DNA of 64,000 nt, taken from Copromyces sp. CBS 386.78. Lineage: Eukaryota > Ascomycota > Sordariomycetes > Sordariales > Sordariaceae. The stretch lies in NCBI GenBank assembly GCA_030685235.1, contig MU839161.1, positions 62,001-126,000 of the forward strand, in the 5' to 3' direction. The stretch's first letter is position 1. Every line of letters begins with the position of its first letter. Positions 43,910 to 55,540 of this stretch are shown here, one piece after another. The translations under genes were made by a program, and so were the position numbers. The notes beneath the pieces were generated by a model, which was not told the DNA's origin, did no database searches, and worked only from the letters and a program-made list of their open reading frames with translations.

Positions 43910-46543
43910 CTACCAACGGCGACTGGAAAAGACGTTAGCACTTATTCACTCAAGATAGAAAAACAAGGCAGTTCAACTCACCCAAAAGCCGCAGCAACCT
44001 TGACCCTCGGCGCCACTTTCTTGGGAACCGCCTTCGCCCTGACGGGCTCATTAGGCTCGTCAGTCAAACCAAGCAACTCCTTATCCAGCGCCGTGAGAGG
44101 GGACTCGCTGCGGTCGCTTCTGCTACGACTGCGACTGCGGCTGCGTGTCAGGCTACGACCGCGACTGGCAGAGCGACTGCGCTTAGCAGTGCTTCTTGCA
44201 GGCGAGAGGTACGACGAAGCCGGACTACGGCTGCGGCTAGGACTACGGCTGCGAGACCGCGTCCGTTTCCTCTGCTGGTATGGTCCTGAGAGTGGTCGGT
44301 TGTCTCTCTCCCTGTCCCTGTCCCGATCTCTATAATCATCGCGGTACGAGGATGTTCGAGGCTTGCGCTCCTGTGAGCGGCTACGGCTGCTGTGGTAGCC
44401 GCTGTCGTGGCGCATGTCCGCGTACTGAGACGGTCGCTCTCTTCCTCTCTCCTTGTCTCTATCCTCCCTGGGTGATGAGGACCTGTTGTCGTAGTAGGAG
44501 TCCCTGTTGTAGCGGTGGTCGGTTGAGGGGACCTTCGTCTCACCAGCCTGTGGCGACCAGGGATCGGCGCTGAGGTTATATCTGGGACTCGGGGAGGGCC
44601 TACGAGGCGGTGGTGGGTAGGTATCGCGGCCGTGGCCCCGGTCAGGGGTTTTCCGCGGAGGCAGACTCTGTTTGGGCCGCTTAGCATCCCTGGAGTCTCG
44701 ATCGCGTCCGTCATAGGAGTCATCGAGAGGACGCTTTGGAGGTTGCTGATAATCTCGATGTCCTCTATCAAATCCGGGTGGTGGTAGATCACGAGGTGCG
44801 GAACGTTTGGGCGAGAAATCCCGGTGCTGGTCAAGTCGTGGGCGATATCGATCAATTTCGGGTGTCTCTTTTCCTTGGTTCTGGGAGATTGTAAATTTCG
44901 GTGGAAGCTTCAACTTGGCTTCTGGGTGAGGAGGCGCAGAAACTATATGCGTCGTGTACTCATGCTCGCCAATACGCTTCCTGATCATTCCCGGGAAAAA
45001 TTGGAAGACAGGGTCGAGTTTGAGAATAGACCAGGCAGATGTCTCCCGGATTGAGAAGGCAAACTCCTTTTCATTCTGGTCGTTGAAATAAAGGGACTTG
45101 ACGCATTTGGCGTTGTATGCGGGTGGGATCGTGGGATCATCCGTATAATTCGCAGGTAGAGGAATTCCGACCGGATCCGCCGGCTTGGAGTCAAGTTGGG
45201 GAAAGATACGCAGCAAATCCTTTTCAGATGCTGGATCCCATTCACCATTTCCTCCATCCTCCTTGGGCTCGGGAACCGCCTTCTTAGGATCTGTGGGCTT
45301 GAATGTTCGCTCAGGCTGGACTGTTCGTGGCTCCTTTCGGCGTTCTTGTCGCCCAGGTCCGGGTCGGTCCTCTGAATCATTCACATTTCGACGCCTGTCA
45401 TTCCTGTCGTTCCTCTCAGCTCTCTCGAACCTCGCAGGTCTGTCGTGCCTCTCAGGTCTTTGGGTCCTATCATTTCGCTCAAAGCGATCGTTCCTGTCGA
45501 ACCGTTCGCCCCGTTCGTGACCGTCGTCTCGATCACGTTTGTCAAACGTGTCCGGCCTATCATGCCTGTCACGACGGTCAAACCTGTCGACTCTGTCGTT
45601 TGATTCATCTCGGTTGTGCCTGTCCTGTCTATCTCTTTGCGCATTCGAATTCTTCGGGCCTTGATTCTGTCTCTTGCCACGATGCTTGTTCGCGCCAACA
45701 TTGGGTGGAGGAGGGGGCGGCAGGTGGGAAGGAGCAAATGGCGGCGGTGCCCAACCAGTAGGAGGAGGATATGGCGGGTTCTGACCCGATGAGTAATGGT
45801 ATTCCGGTTGCGGTGGCCCACTGTAGGTACTAGGATAAGGAGGTGGTACTGGCGGCGGCACGGGCAGCGGTGGTCCTGGCTGAGAATAAGGTTGCGGAGG
45901 GTAGGCCCCAGGCGGGGGAGGGGGGCCGCCGTTCGGGTAGTAGCTGGATGGGGGATACGGAGGAGGATATTGTGGCTGTCCATAAGGGGGCTGCGGTGCG
46001 TACTGCGACGGGGGCGGTGGTGCAACCGGCGGGAACTGGCCATATACAGTCGGCGGCGGGGGAGGGTAACTCCCGGAATATGTTGGTGGAGGCGGCGGTG
46101 GGAAAGAGGCCGGAGGATAAGCCTGGATCGGCGGCGGCGGCGGTGGTGCACCAGGGGGATAGGCCGGTGGTTGCGGCGGACCGTATCTTGTTATGGTAGG
46201 CCCTTGGCTAGGAGGCAACGGATACCGAGTGACAACGGGCCCCTTCTTGTCATGGGATGAACTGTTTCGATCTGACGAATGACTTTGTTGTTCTTGGTGT
46301 TGAGACTGCCATCTTTGAAGCCCACTAGGAGGACTGTTAGTCACAAGGTGTAGCAAATGCATGCCCGTTTGTTACAAAGGCAGATAGGCAAAAGGGATCC
46401 AAAGCTACTCACGCAGGCACATCCCTAGTGGGCTCTGGACAGGCGACGACCCAATGGCCCCGTGTGCCGCAGTTATAACATATTGGTTCATGTTGGGAGG
46501 AGGACTGCCCCGGAGCGGAGTCGACCGCCACGGCGGAAGACAT
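43910..46543 (-). CDS. CCHC zinc-knuckle, proline-rich and RS-rich protein
   Basis: Three exons: 46543-46413, 46324-43982 and 43922-43910, 828 residues. Introns 46325-46412 (GTGAGT...CCTAG) and 43923-43981 (GTGAGT, CTAAC, CCAG). The CCHC knuckle is at residues 22-35 (CYNCGTRGHWVVAC) and spans up to the first intron. A long Pro/Tyr/Gly-rich part follows, then Arg/Asp/Glu-rich repeats (RxDRxDR), and a conserved-looking core around EWDPASEKDLLRIFPQ and FAFSIRETSAWSILKLDPVF. An Arg-Ser-rich tail comes last. The last exon is 13 nt and changes the end from FG-stop to FGRRW. Composition suggests an RNA-binding nuclear protein, perhaps in splicing or polyadenylation; that role is inferred. The alternative upstream start at 46615 is not an ATG. 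Confidence 0.85.
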
Positions 46544-49376
46544 TATTATGTATCCTTTGACCGGGGGGGTGAGTAAGGAGAGATATATAATGGGAAACTG
46601 CAGTGGCCGAGTCACTGGGAGGGAAATGAAAGATAGAATGAAGGATACCCGGCGATGGGTTGAGGACGAAGAGAAGAGCCAGTCAAGCTGCGTGTAACTG
46701 CTGAATAAAGTAGGCAGGTAGGTATATCAATCAGGAGTAGCCTTGTAGTCCCGTTCAAGTATAGAGAGGACTTGGAGTGGACGGCGATGATGGCTTGAGG
46801 TAGCTTCGCTGATGGATGGGCGAATGCCTATGATCGATCAGGTTCGCTGCGAGGACATTAGCCTGGCGAGCGACCACCGGAAAAGCAAGGAGAGAGAGGA
46901 TCTCGGACAGCGAGCAGAAGCGGACGCGAGCACTGGGAATGTCGCGACCTTTTGAACATGTATATCAACGGGCCTCGAGAGCGATGTATATCGAGGCGGA
47001 CGTTAAGGTATGCTTTCAGTCGCGCGTCTGTGCCACACAATCCGATTGACTGGCGGCGGGACACTGATTGATTTTTGGGATGCTCTGCTGTGGCAGTCAC
47101 TCTTTGTAGTGTGTCGAGGAAGCCGCCAAAGATGCCTAAACTAATAATGCCGTCGGCATCAACAAATGTTGGATTGAAGATCAGAGTGCAACGAAAAGTC
47201 TAGAGGCAAGGCTGCGATGAGTGGCCTGTCGCCGGCGTGTCGGTGCAGTGTGGTTGTTGGTGTTGTGGAATCTGTCGTGGCTCGACTCTGGTGAGGGTGC
47301 GATCCAGCTGGCTTGCCCTACTGACTTCGGATGCAAGTCGTAGGTATTTTTGGAGGTGGGAGAGCGCCGTCAGAAGTTCAGCCGCCACCCCTCTGGCCGC
47401 AAGAGAGCGGGGGGCTGACACGCACGAATCACGTGAGGAACAGCCCCTTACTGCATCGGGAACTTTGGGGTCTGGACCGGCTCGGACTCGGCAAGCTGCG
47501 TTTGCGTCCCCTCATCGCTTTGATATGGATGTTGGTTCATTTTGCTTTCAGAAATTTGGCTTGAAGATTGGTATGTTCTAGAAAAACTAGACGTATGTAT
47601 AGAAGATAGGACGAAGAAGAAACAAAAGCACAGACAGGGCTGACCATCTATGGAGTAAGGCAAGTGCATTGACCTCAATGAAGGTCATATAACAAACATG
47701 GATGGCAGAGGCCATTTCTGAGAGCTAGAATGAGGAAGTGAGATGTGTTACCTTTGACCTTCCCGTCCCCATCTCCGTGGTTCCTGAGAAGTTGGTCCGA
47801 GATAGGGGTTGCCAATGTTGACTGTGATCAACCTCATCAAGATGACTGCATCAAAAGCCCTCAACTGCGTCCTCGATAAAGCCAAAGAGGACATGACAAA
47901 GACAGGTTGCGATGATATCGTGAAATGTGTCCTGTCGTGATCCCCATAAACCGTCCCGTCGTCAGTTGTCTCGGTGGAAAGCAAGACCCCGAATGCCTTC
48001 TTCCTCCACGAGGCCATGCCATATACTCGTCGATGGAACACCTCACAACTCCTGAACTGCAACCGAAGGCAGCCGGCTTCTGGGCTCGATAGGCTTCAAG
48101 TTTGAACGCCAGCGAAAGGGCAGGCAGATGACGCAGAGAAAAGAAATGACCGTGGACTCAGTCCAATCGAGGCATCGCCAGGAAGAGCAGAAACAACGCG
48201 GTGACAGGCCGTAGAAGCCGAGAGACGACTCTGGAGAGCAACACTGAACTTCGGGGTCTTGGTCCTGGGAATCTGGCCAGCAATCAATCGACAGAATGAA
48301 CAGACAAAGCAAAAGAAGCCATCAAAGATAACATGATGGACTGGAAAAATCCGGACTGATGGCAGAAAGGCGCCGATTTCAAACCAATATGTCCACTGAC
48401 ATCGTTGAGGGGTGTGAGAATGTGCTCGCCGAGATGTCTTGCAAGGAGTGGCCGTGATGCAGCAAAGCAACAGAGGTGCGAGAGAGGAACAGGGAAAGGA
48501 ATTTGCGAGGTCAAGTGGGAAGAGAGGAGGGAGAGCGCTGGCTTTTGTATGAACCGATTACCAAGTGGGGCACGAGCACCCAGTCCTCGCCAGTCCAGCC
48601 TTCCGGCACGTGTGAGGCCGCGAGTGACGGATGGGCCGCTGGAAGGGCTGTCACACGCACGGACCTTCACGATGACGGATGGTTTCCCAGCTGTCCGCCT
48701 GTTCAGTGTTGCCAGGGGCAGTGTCAACTTGCAACAACGCAACTGGACTCGGATGGAGGGCACGTCACCCTGGACCCCGAGCGTGAGCAGCAGGAGCCCG
48801 CCCAGGCACCTTCACTGCAGGCAGGAAGCAAGTGCAGCGCGTCGGACCTCCTTCGACGGGATTCGCCAGGAAAGGCTTCAGCGCTCGGAATTGCGCTTCT
48901 TCAGCGCCAGGCACGACCACCGCACTCAACAAACCGAGCGACATCGCCTCCATTTCCACCAAGTATTCCCAAATGGCGGTCCCGCCCGCCCAACAACGAG
49001 TGCATCATTCCTGCTAGGCCACTTGCGACTACTCTCCCATAATCTGTATAGCAACATTTCTTTCCACCGTTCAACACTTTTTGCAAAACTGTCCACCACC
49101 AAGTAAGTGACTTTGGAGGATTGCGCTCCGTTGTCTGCTGAAGCTCTTTCGCCCCGTTCGATGTGACAAACCCATTTCTCCGAACATGTTGGTTCGCATC
49201 CATCCAACCACCACCAAAGACATCGCTCGAGCTGGGAGAAGCACCAGCCTTCACCGCAACCCGTGATTGCTGAGCCTGTCGACACGACACTACCAAGTAA
49301 CTGCAAACTTGTCCAAGTTGTGTATCTAGCGCCGTCACTTTAATCCTACTAAGCGAGCATCATCTCTCTGCCCGCC
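46544..49376. other. 2.8-kb divergent intergenic region
   Basis: It separates the minus-strand zinc-knuckle gene from plus-strand ppg1, so it holds both promoters and leaders. The plus-strand frame of 233 codons (48405-49106) has a Ser/Arg/His-rich composition and no domain; I treat it as noncoding. No TATA or other site can be named with confidence. Confidence 0.45.
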
Positions 49377-50697
49377 ATGCCTGGCCTTCCCCGTAAGTTG
49401 GCTCATCGCATACCCTTTGCGCCACCAAGGTCGAGAACAACGGACAGGGCCATGCCCCTCCAACCCTTCCCGCGCCCCGCCAAAAGAAAGACGCCGGCAT
49501 ACCCCAAACATAGATCCAACGACGAAGCAATCACGACAGGTACTGACATGTGACGCACGGTATAGCTTCGGTCGACCTCGACGAGTGCATCTCGCGCCTC
49601 TACAAAAAGGAACTACTCGCAGAATCGGTTATCGAAGCGATATGCGCCAAAACAAAAGAGCTGCTGATGCGCGAGAGCAATGTCGTGCACGTTAAGGCCC
49701 CCGTTACCGTTGTCGGTGACATCCACGGCCAGTTCTATGATCTGGTGGAGATATTCAAAATCGGTGGTTATCCTCCAGACACAAATTATCTGTTTCTAGG
49801 TGGGTGGTGATCTTGGTGATGGTGGTGGTGGAAGCGGCGGCGGCGGGCAACGCGCCCCATGTGCTTGCTTCTCGAACGACGACAACCCTTGGCTAACTCT
49901 TGAGATAAACACAACAGGCGACTATGTTGACCGAGGCATGTTCAGCGTTGAAACGATTTCGCTTCTTGTCTGTTTAAAACTGAGATACCCCAACCGCATC
50001 CATTTGATTCGAGGAAATCACGAGTCCCGCGGCGTAACGCAGTCGTACGGCTTTTATACCGAGTGCTCACGCAAGTACGGCAATGCCAATGTCTGGCACT
50101 ACTTTACCGACATGTTCGACTTTCTCACATTGAGTGTGGTCATTAACGACCAAATATTCTGCGTGCATGGAGGTTAGTCGGTCCCTCTTCTGGGCGCAAA
50201 AAACACAAGACGGGTGCTAACTAGCCCCTTTTATAACAGGTCTCTCCCCCTCCATCCACTCCATCGACCAGATCAAAGTAATCGACCGCTTCCGCGAGAT
50301 CCCCCACGAGGGCCCCATGGCCGACCTAGTATGGTCCGATCCCGATCCCGACCGCGACGAGTTCAGTTTATCCCCGCGCGGCGCCGGCTACACTTTCGGA
50401 GCGCAGGTGGTCAAGAAGTTCCTGGCGGTGAACAACATGAACCACATCCTGCGGGCCCACCAGCTGTGTCAAGAAGGATACCAGGTGCTATACGACGACC
50501 GGCTGAGCACGGTATGGAGTGCGCCCAACTACTGCTACCGGTGCGGAAACATGGCTAGCGTGTTGGAGGTCAGCGATACCGGAGAGCGCTTCTTCAATGT
50601 TTTTGCGGCCGCGCCTGAGAACGACGCCGTTAAGGATCAGCAGATGAATCAGGACAAGTCAGCAGAGGGAGGGGCGTTGCCTGATTACTTTTTGTAG
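49377..50697 (+). CDS. ppg1: PPG1-type serine/threonine protein phosphatase catalytic subunit
   Basis: Four exons: 49377-49392, 49566-49799, 49918-50172 and 50240-50697, 320 residues. Introns carry GTAAGT, GTGGGT and GTTAGT donors, and the junctions restore codons exactly (for example LFLG-DYVDRG and VHGG-LSPS). All PPP metal-binding and catalytic motifs are present: GDIHG (56-60), GDYVDRG (84-90), RGNHE (115-119), HGGLSPS and [12 protein letters not shown]. The C-terminus ends DYFL, the methylatable tail of PP2A-like enzymes. Within that group the sequence fits PPG1 better than PP2A, PP4 or SIT4. In yeast and filamentous fungi PPG1 works with the STRIPAK/Far-type complex in fusion, development and septation; that is family knowledge. 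The first exon is a 16-nt microexon holding the start codon. It lies tail to tail with rdi1. Confidence 0.95.
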
Positions 50698-51500
50698 TCG
50701 GCAGGGGACGGATGCATTAGGGAATCAGGAAGATTTGATGTTGTTCGCATGAAAGGGTGCGAGTACACTGCATATACCCAAGCCAGCGATCACAATGTCA
50801 TTGATTATAAATAGCAGGCGGGCATGAACGATGCTCGACCGTTCCGGCTTTTTGGACAAATTCAGAAATCACCAAAACATTCGCACAAGTCCACCACGGA
50901 AAGCGTTTCTCTAATGATGCACAATCAAACTTCCCGATCATCTTCGTACCAGACGTGAGAGGTATGTGTCGTCGTTATACTACTAAGATAAAATGTGTAT
51001 GTATGTAGATAGATATAAAGGAAGTTTTCTCCCCTTCCCTCCTGCCCAGAAAGGGGGTGTGTGTGGTGGATGTTCCCTGAACCACCAACCGTTCCATTCC
51101 ATTCGCTTGCGCCCTGTCCAATTCCCTCCTTTCCAATCCCATGGGTAGACAAGGTGAACTCTTTCCCTTGTTTCAGTTTCGGAAGTGTAGTGCCTCTTCT
51201 CTGTCCTCGCTGCTCCGAGATGAAGAGGCAGAGAGGACCTGAGTAGAGTAGTAGTAGAAGCGCCCGTATCGTCTCTTCCTCGGCGATGATTCCCTGTTCA
51301 CCCTCGTTGCGCCATGGCGCATCCCTTTTCCCCCTTTCCCCACCGGACACAATCGTCACGGTATGCCCATAGCGAAGCGTATGTATGTGTTTGTGTATTC
51401 GACGGGGAGACTGACTAGCAGGACCGGCTAGCTAGGAAGGCGAGGAGGACGAGATGGCGATCATGATGACAACGACGACGATCTAATCGGACGAAGCAAT
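50698..51500. other. shared 3' region of ppg1 and rdi1
   Basis: No gene seen. The two convergent genes end about 800 bp apart, so both 3' UTRs must lie here. A TATAAATAGC-type AT-rich spot near 50810 may serve ppg1 polyadenylation. Confidence 0.45.
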
Positions 51501-52729
51501 TTACCAGTCCTTGGCAATGTCGAAGCTCCACTCGAACTCGAGATGGGTCTTGCCATCGTCGTCGACGAAGCGAGAGACGGCGTTATAATTGCCGCGGGCG
51601 AGCATACCAGAGGGGGCCTCCTCCTCGGCGACTATTTCGTAGCACCTCAGTCAGCCTTTCCGTCCCCACGACACTCGGTCAGAAAAAGAAACACTCACAA
51701 GTCTTGGTATACATAGGATTCTTATCCGTGTTAGGCGCATAGCTGCCAATCATCTCGCTGGTCTTGCCACCGGGAATCCTGATCTTGCCGCGCTTCACGG
51801 TCTGGACGTAATGGAGACCCGACAGGATCTCGTGCTGCACCTTGAACTGCGCCTTCATGGTGAACTTGGCTCCCTCCTTAATCGTGAAGGGCTTCTTCTT
51901 GAGCTCCTCCAGCGAACCCGGGGTAGAAAGGTCGATCACCACGGGCTCGCGCCCGGGAGACTCCATGGAGAGCGAGTGGATGATGCACACGCGCGGGTCG
52001 TTGGGGTCGGAGAGGTCGGTGCCGCCGCCGAGGCCGAGGGACTCCTTGTAGCGCTTGAGGGACTCGTCGTTTTCATCTGGAGGTGGGGGTTAGTCATTGT
52101 AGTTCTCACATGTTTGCATGCTTTTCTCTGGTGTATATATATGTGTAGTCGGGTTGCGGTTGGGTATAGTCTGGGATCGCAGTCCGTGGGATGGAGGATA
52201 TGACGGTGCCGTAGTCTTCCGGTCTCGTAGAGAGCCATTTGGTGATAGCTCTCGCCCCCTCATCTTCAAATCAGGGGCATGCTCTATTGGGAGTTGTGAA
52301 CATCTGCGACGACTTCACGACTCATAATTTGGCGGTCAAGAAAGCCGGTGGTGACCACCGTGAGAAGAAATGGTGAGCCTTCTTTTGCGCTCATATTGGT
52401 CGTGATCTCCCAAGTTTTGACAAGTCATGATGTTGTGAGGCGTTGTCGTAGTCCTTGCGCCGTGAAGCATTGGCGGTGAAAGGGGTAATCATCATGTCGT
52501 CACCGCACCCGCAGTTCCCCTTTTTCCCAAGTTCCACGATCCGCACGATGCCGCAGAGAATATGCGAGTGAAAGAAAATTGCATACGATGCAGAGAAATA
52601 AAACCAAACTCAAAACAAAGGTTGGAACATACCCATCTTCTGGTACTCAGCCAAGGACTGCTTGGGCTGAGAGAGCTTGTAGCCCGAGTTGTCCTCGGGC
52701 ATCAGATCTTCGTCGTGTCCGCCGGCCAT
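51501..52729 (-). CDS. rdi1: Rho GDP-dissociation inhibitor
   Basis: Three exons: 52729-52633, 52076-51699 and 51631-51501, 201 residues. RhoGDI binds prenylated Rho/Rac/Cdc42 GTPases, extracts them from membranes and holds them in the cytosol in the GDP state. The N-terminal regulatory arm is visible (MAGGHDEDLMPEDNSGYKLS, then SLKRYKESLGLG). The immunoglobulin-like domain follows, with PRVCIIHSLSMES, FTIKEGAKFTMKAQFKVQHE, ILSGLHYVQTVKR, EMIGSYAPNTD and the family ending EFEWSFDIAKDW. Length matches the family (about 200). Introns: 52077-52632 (GTATGT...CCAG), which is 556 nt and unusually long, and 51632-51698 (GTGAGT...ATAG). Total coding length is divisible by three. The gene is tail to tail with ppg1. 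Confidence 0.96.
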
Positions 52730-54534
52730 TGTGTGAATTATTGGGGTTGATGTTGTTGATTAAGATAGGTGATGGTATTTGAGAGTGTCGGCGTATGAAG
52801 AATATAAAGTTGCGATAAAGTGTCAAGAAAGACTGGACGGAAGAAGAGAAGAGAAGAAGTCGAAGCTATGATAGTATTTACGGCGCCGATCTGATGAAGG
52901 TTTTGGAGGGGTGACGAACAAAGGCCGGAGCTTATTTATTTGGGCGGACGGGAGCACTGTGCACACCCAATCGACACCCACACAGTTCCAGATTGTCCAC
53001 CCACGTCCACCGTCGTCCACTCCGAGTCGCCAGGAACCACTCCTTTGAGAGGGGCTGAGCCCAAAGAGAGTCAACTGAGGTGAAGAGCGACCTGGACAGA
53101 TGGAACTGAGTGGCAGCAATTTGAATGGAGGGGCTCACTGGCATGTCTGGCAGCACCTCTTTGTCTTCTCTTTGGCCACAGCTGTTAAAGCTGGTGGGGC
53201 CAGGGGGAGCTGCATCTGCGATTCGGGGTCTCGATGCATGGGCAACACCAAGACAGACCCATCATTGGATAACCATGAGCCATCTGGAACGCTGTCGACC
53301 TCGAGAGACTTGTCCTTCCTGGTTTCCGCGTGCAGAGCATATCAAGTCTGGAATCCCCTCATCCACTGGACTGTTGTTGACGTTTCCTTGAGAGAGCCTG
53401 TGCCTCTTGACTGCATTGCCCCTCGATGCTGTGAACCACACGGGCCTTTGTTGACTTGCCGGATCTCACCAGGCTCACCTACTTCTCTCTTCAAGGCTAC
53501 AGTACAATAGGACCTACCGGGTGGATTAGTGTTCAAGCTACGGCGATGATCTGATGGGCTTCCGACAAGTCGAGTGGTTTCATGAAACTGGCGATGTGGT
53601 TACCAGCCGAATAACAAGTCTCTCTGTTGTCACCGCCCCATGGAGAGAGAGAAAAAAGGGGGTTCAGAGCTTGGAGAGACTGTAGCGATGGTGGTGAGCC
53701 ACGGTGCCAAGACCTGAGAGGGCCGATTCCGATCATTGGGGTTTTGGGTCGTTCACCGCTCCTTCTTCCCCGCCAGGGACCCGTCCGCTCAAGATACGGG
53801 GGACTTTCTTCACCGTTGAGTCCCGGCATATCAGATCACGGAACGGCCAGCCCTCCGGTTATTTTGATTTATAGGCAGTGTGCGGAATCACCGCCCTTAG
53901 CCTTCTTGTCTCTTCGTTCTCCCCGGCGGGTCAGATCCGTTATCTGCGGCTTGTCTCACATATGTTAGCAAGGAATGGAGCTTGATCCAACATGAGGCAA
54001 GCCGTTTGTAGCATCCCGGTGTGGATCACTTCGGGGACGCCTTTTCGTGGTGATCGCTGATGAGGATGGTGGTTTTGGTGGTGTAGAGGTCTTGGCTACC
54101 CCAGATTGGCGGGTCGACGGGTTCCTGGACGGGATGGCGGGTGACAGTTCAGAGTGTGTATCACCAGATACGACTTATAGCCAGGCAGTCTTGGACTTTG
54201 TTGATGCTGTTCCCTTTGCCTCCCGCGGAGGCGACCGTCAGTCCAGCAAGCAAGATCGGCCATGATCAGACGTGGACGTGATGTCTCCCACAAAGATGTC
54301 TCATCAGGCCTTGTGTCGACATCCATTCGGCGGGTGCTGATATTGACCTTGGCTCCCCCAAACCACAAAGGCACCAACGCAAGCACTTCAACTCTGCAGC
54401 AGAGACGTGAAAGAGTGTCACTGCGTGTGGAACATTGTTCACATTGTATCCGTGGACCTTGCCTCTCCGCTTTCTGTCTGCTGCACCGCTGGATGCGTCG
54501 AGATGCGGACGGCCGCCTCTGTTTCTGGTGGTAT
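52730..54534. other. rdi1 upstream region
   Basis: Promoter side of rdi1. No supported gene. Several frames of 90-136 codons occur on both strands but lack domains or consistent splice sites. It ends at the target site of the Harbinger insertion. Confidence 0.45.
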
Positions 54535-54537
54535 TTA

Positions 54538-54574
54538 GGGTGTGTTCGGCGTACGCGGAAATGGCTTTCTGAAA
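54538..54574 (+). repeat. left terminal inverted repeat, 37 bp
   Basis: GGGTGTGTTCGGCGTACGCG and 17 further bases; 36 of 37 positions match the right end. It contains the palindrome-like CGTACG. Confidence 0.93.
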
Positions 54575-55089
54575 TTAAGTTTTCAGGAGGGAATGTACTG
54601 GCCCTTATAAACCGGATTTTGGCGGCAAATTCCGATAAATATAGGTCGCTAAATTCGGTTTAGAAATTGGATTTTAAAAGACTATTCGGCTAGCCCAGTT
54701 TCTAGAAAGCTATAAAAATAAAACCTTTCCTAGCAAATCTTGTAATAATTATCATTAATATAAATAAAAAGCTATACCCTACTATTATTTATTACTTGCA
54801 CCCTCCTTAATTATTTATACTATTCTTATTTTTCGTCTCTTATCGTTATACGAATTTTCAACCCTTCTTTTTATACCCAAATAGTTAATAACTAAGCCTA
54901 ATCGTCGATAAGAGGCGAATCCCAATCCTTAAATTCCTAAATTATATCGATAATACTAAACTTTTAATCTAGCTAATTAACTTCTACCTAATCTAATTAA
55001 TCCTAATTTACTTAGTCTACCGCCTATAAAGGGAAAAAGAAAGTTGTAAAAACTTTAATAGCGTCGGCGACGAAGAAGAAAAATTAAAT

Positions 55090-55540
55090 ATAGACCCAAC
55101 TGTAGGAAATCTACCTCTTAACCGAATTAAGGAAAACTATACAAGCCGGTTTAATTAACTAGAACAATTATAAAGAATAGGTCTATACTAAATTTATTAA
55201 TAATATACGTAACGAATTCGGTATTGCGCTAAATAACTAGCAAATCCATAATAAAGTCGATTATTTTAAATATAAATAACGTACTTAATTAATTTTTAAA
55301 GGCTACTCTATATTTAAATTCGGGTTTAATATTAATACCAATATACTGACCGCTAATAATAACGTTTAGGACCGCCTAATAAAAATTAATATACTATATT
55401 AGTATATAATATATTTAATATAAATAAATTAACCTAAATTCAATAGGCCTATAAAAAAGTCGTTCAATTTCGTAAATAGGGTCTCCTATACCGTAAACTT
55501 ATAGAAGCAGCCTTTATTAAAAATTAATGAACTATTAGTA
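55090..55540 (+). pseudogene. Myb/SANT-like DNA-binding protein of the Harbinger element, RIP-degraded
   Basis: The plus-strand frame reads IRNEFGIALNN-stop-QIHNKVDYFKYK, then LIFKGYS, FGFNINTNILTANNNV-stop-DRLIKIN. This pattern (conserved NK--YFK-Y spacing, then G-S-FGF and T--D-VW-type end) fits the Myb/SANT-like domain (Pfam Myb_DNA-bind_3 style). In-frame stops are TAG/TAA at Gln and Trp positions, again RIP-type. Such proteins help Harbinger transposases bind ends and enter the nucleus. Confidence 0.6.

Noticed and set aside
44280..46260. Several overlapping frames on both strands within the zinc-knuckle gene
   Set aside because: Low-complexity Pro/Arg/Ser codons leave several frames open; only the minus frame joins the CCHC exon and RRW end by good splice sites.
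48405..49106. 233-codon plus-strand frame upstream of ppg1
   Set aside because: No recognisable domain, biased composition, and minus-strand frames of similar length. Kept as divergent promoter and leader.
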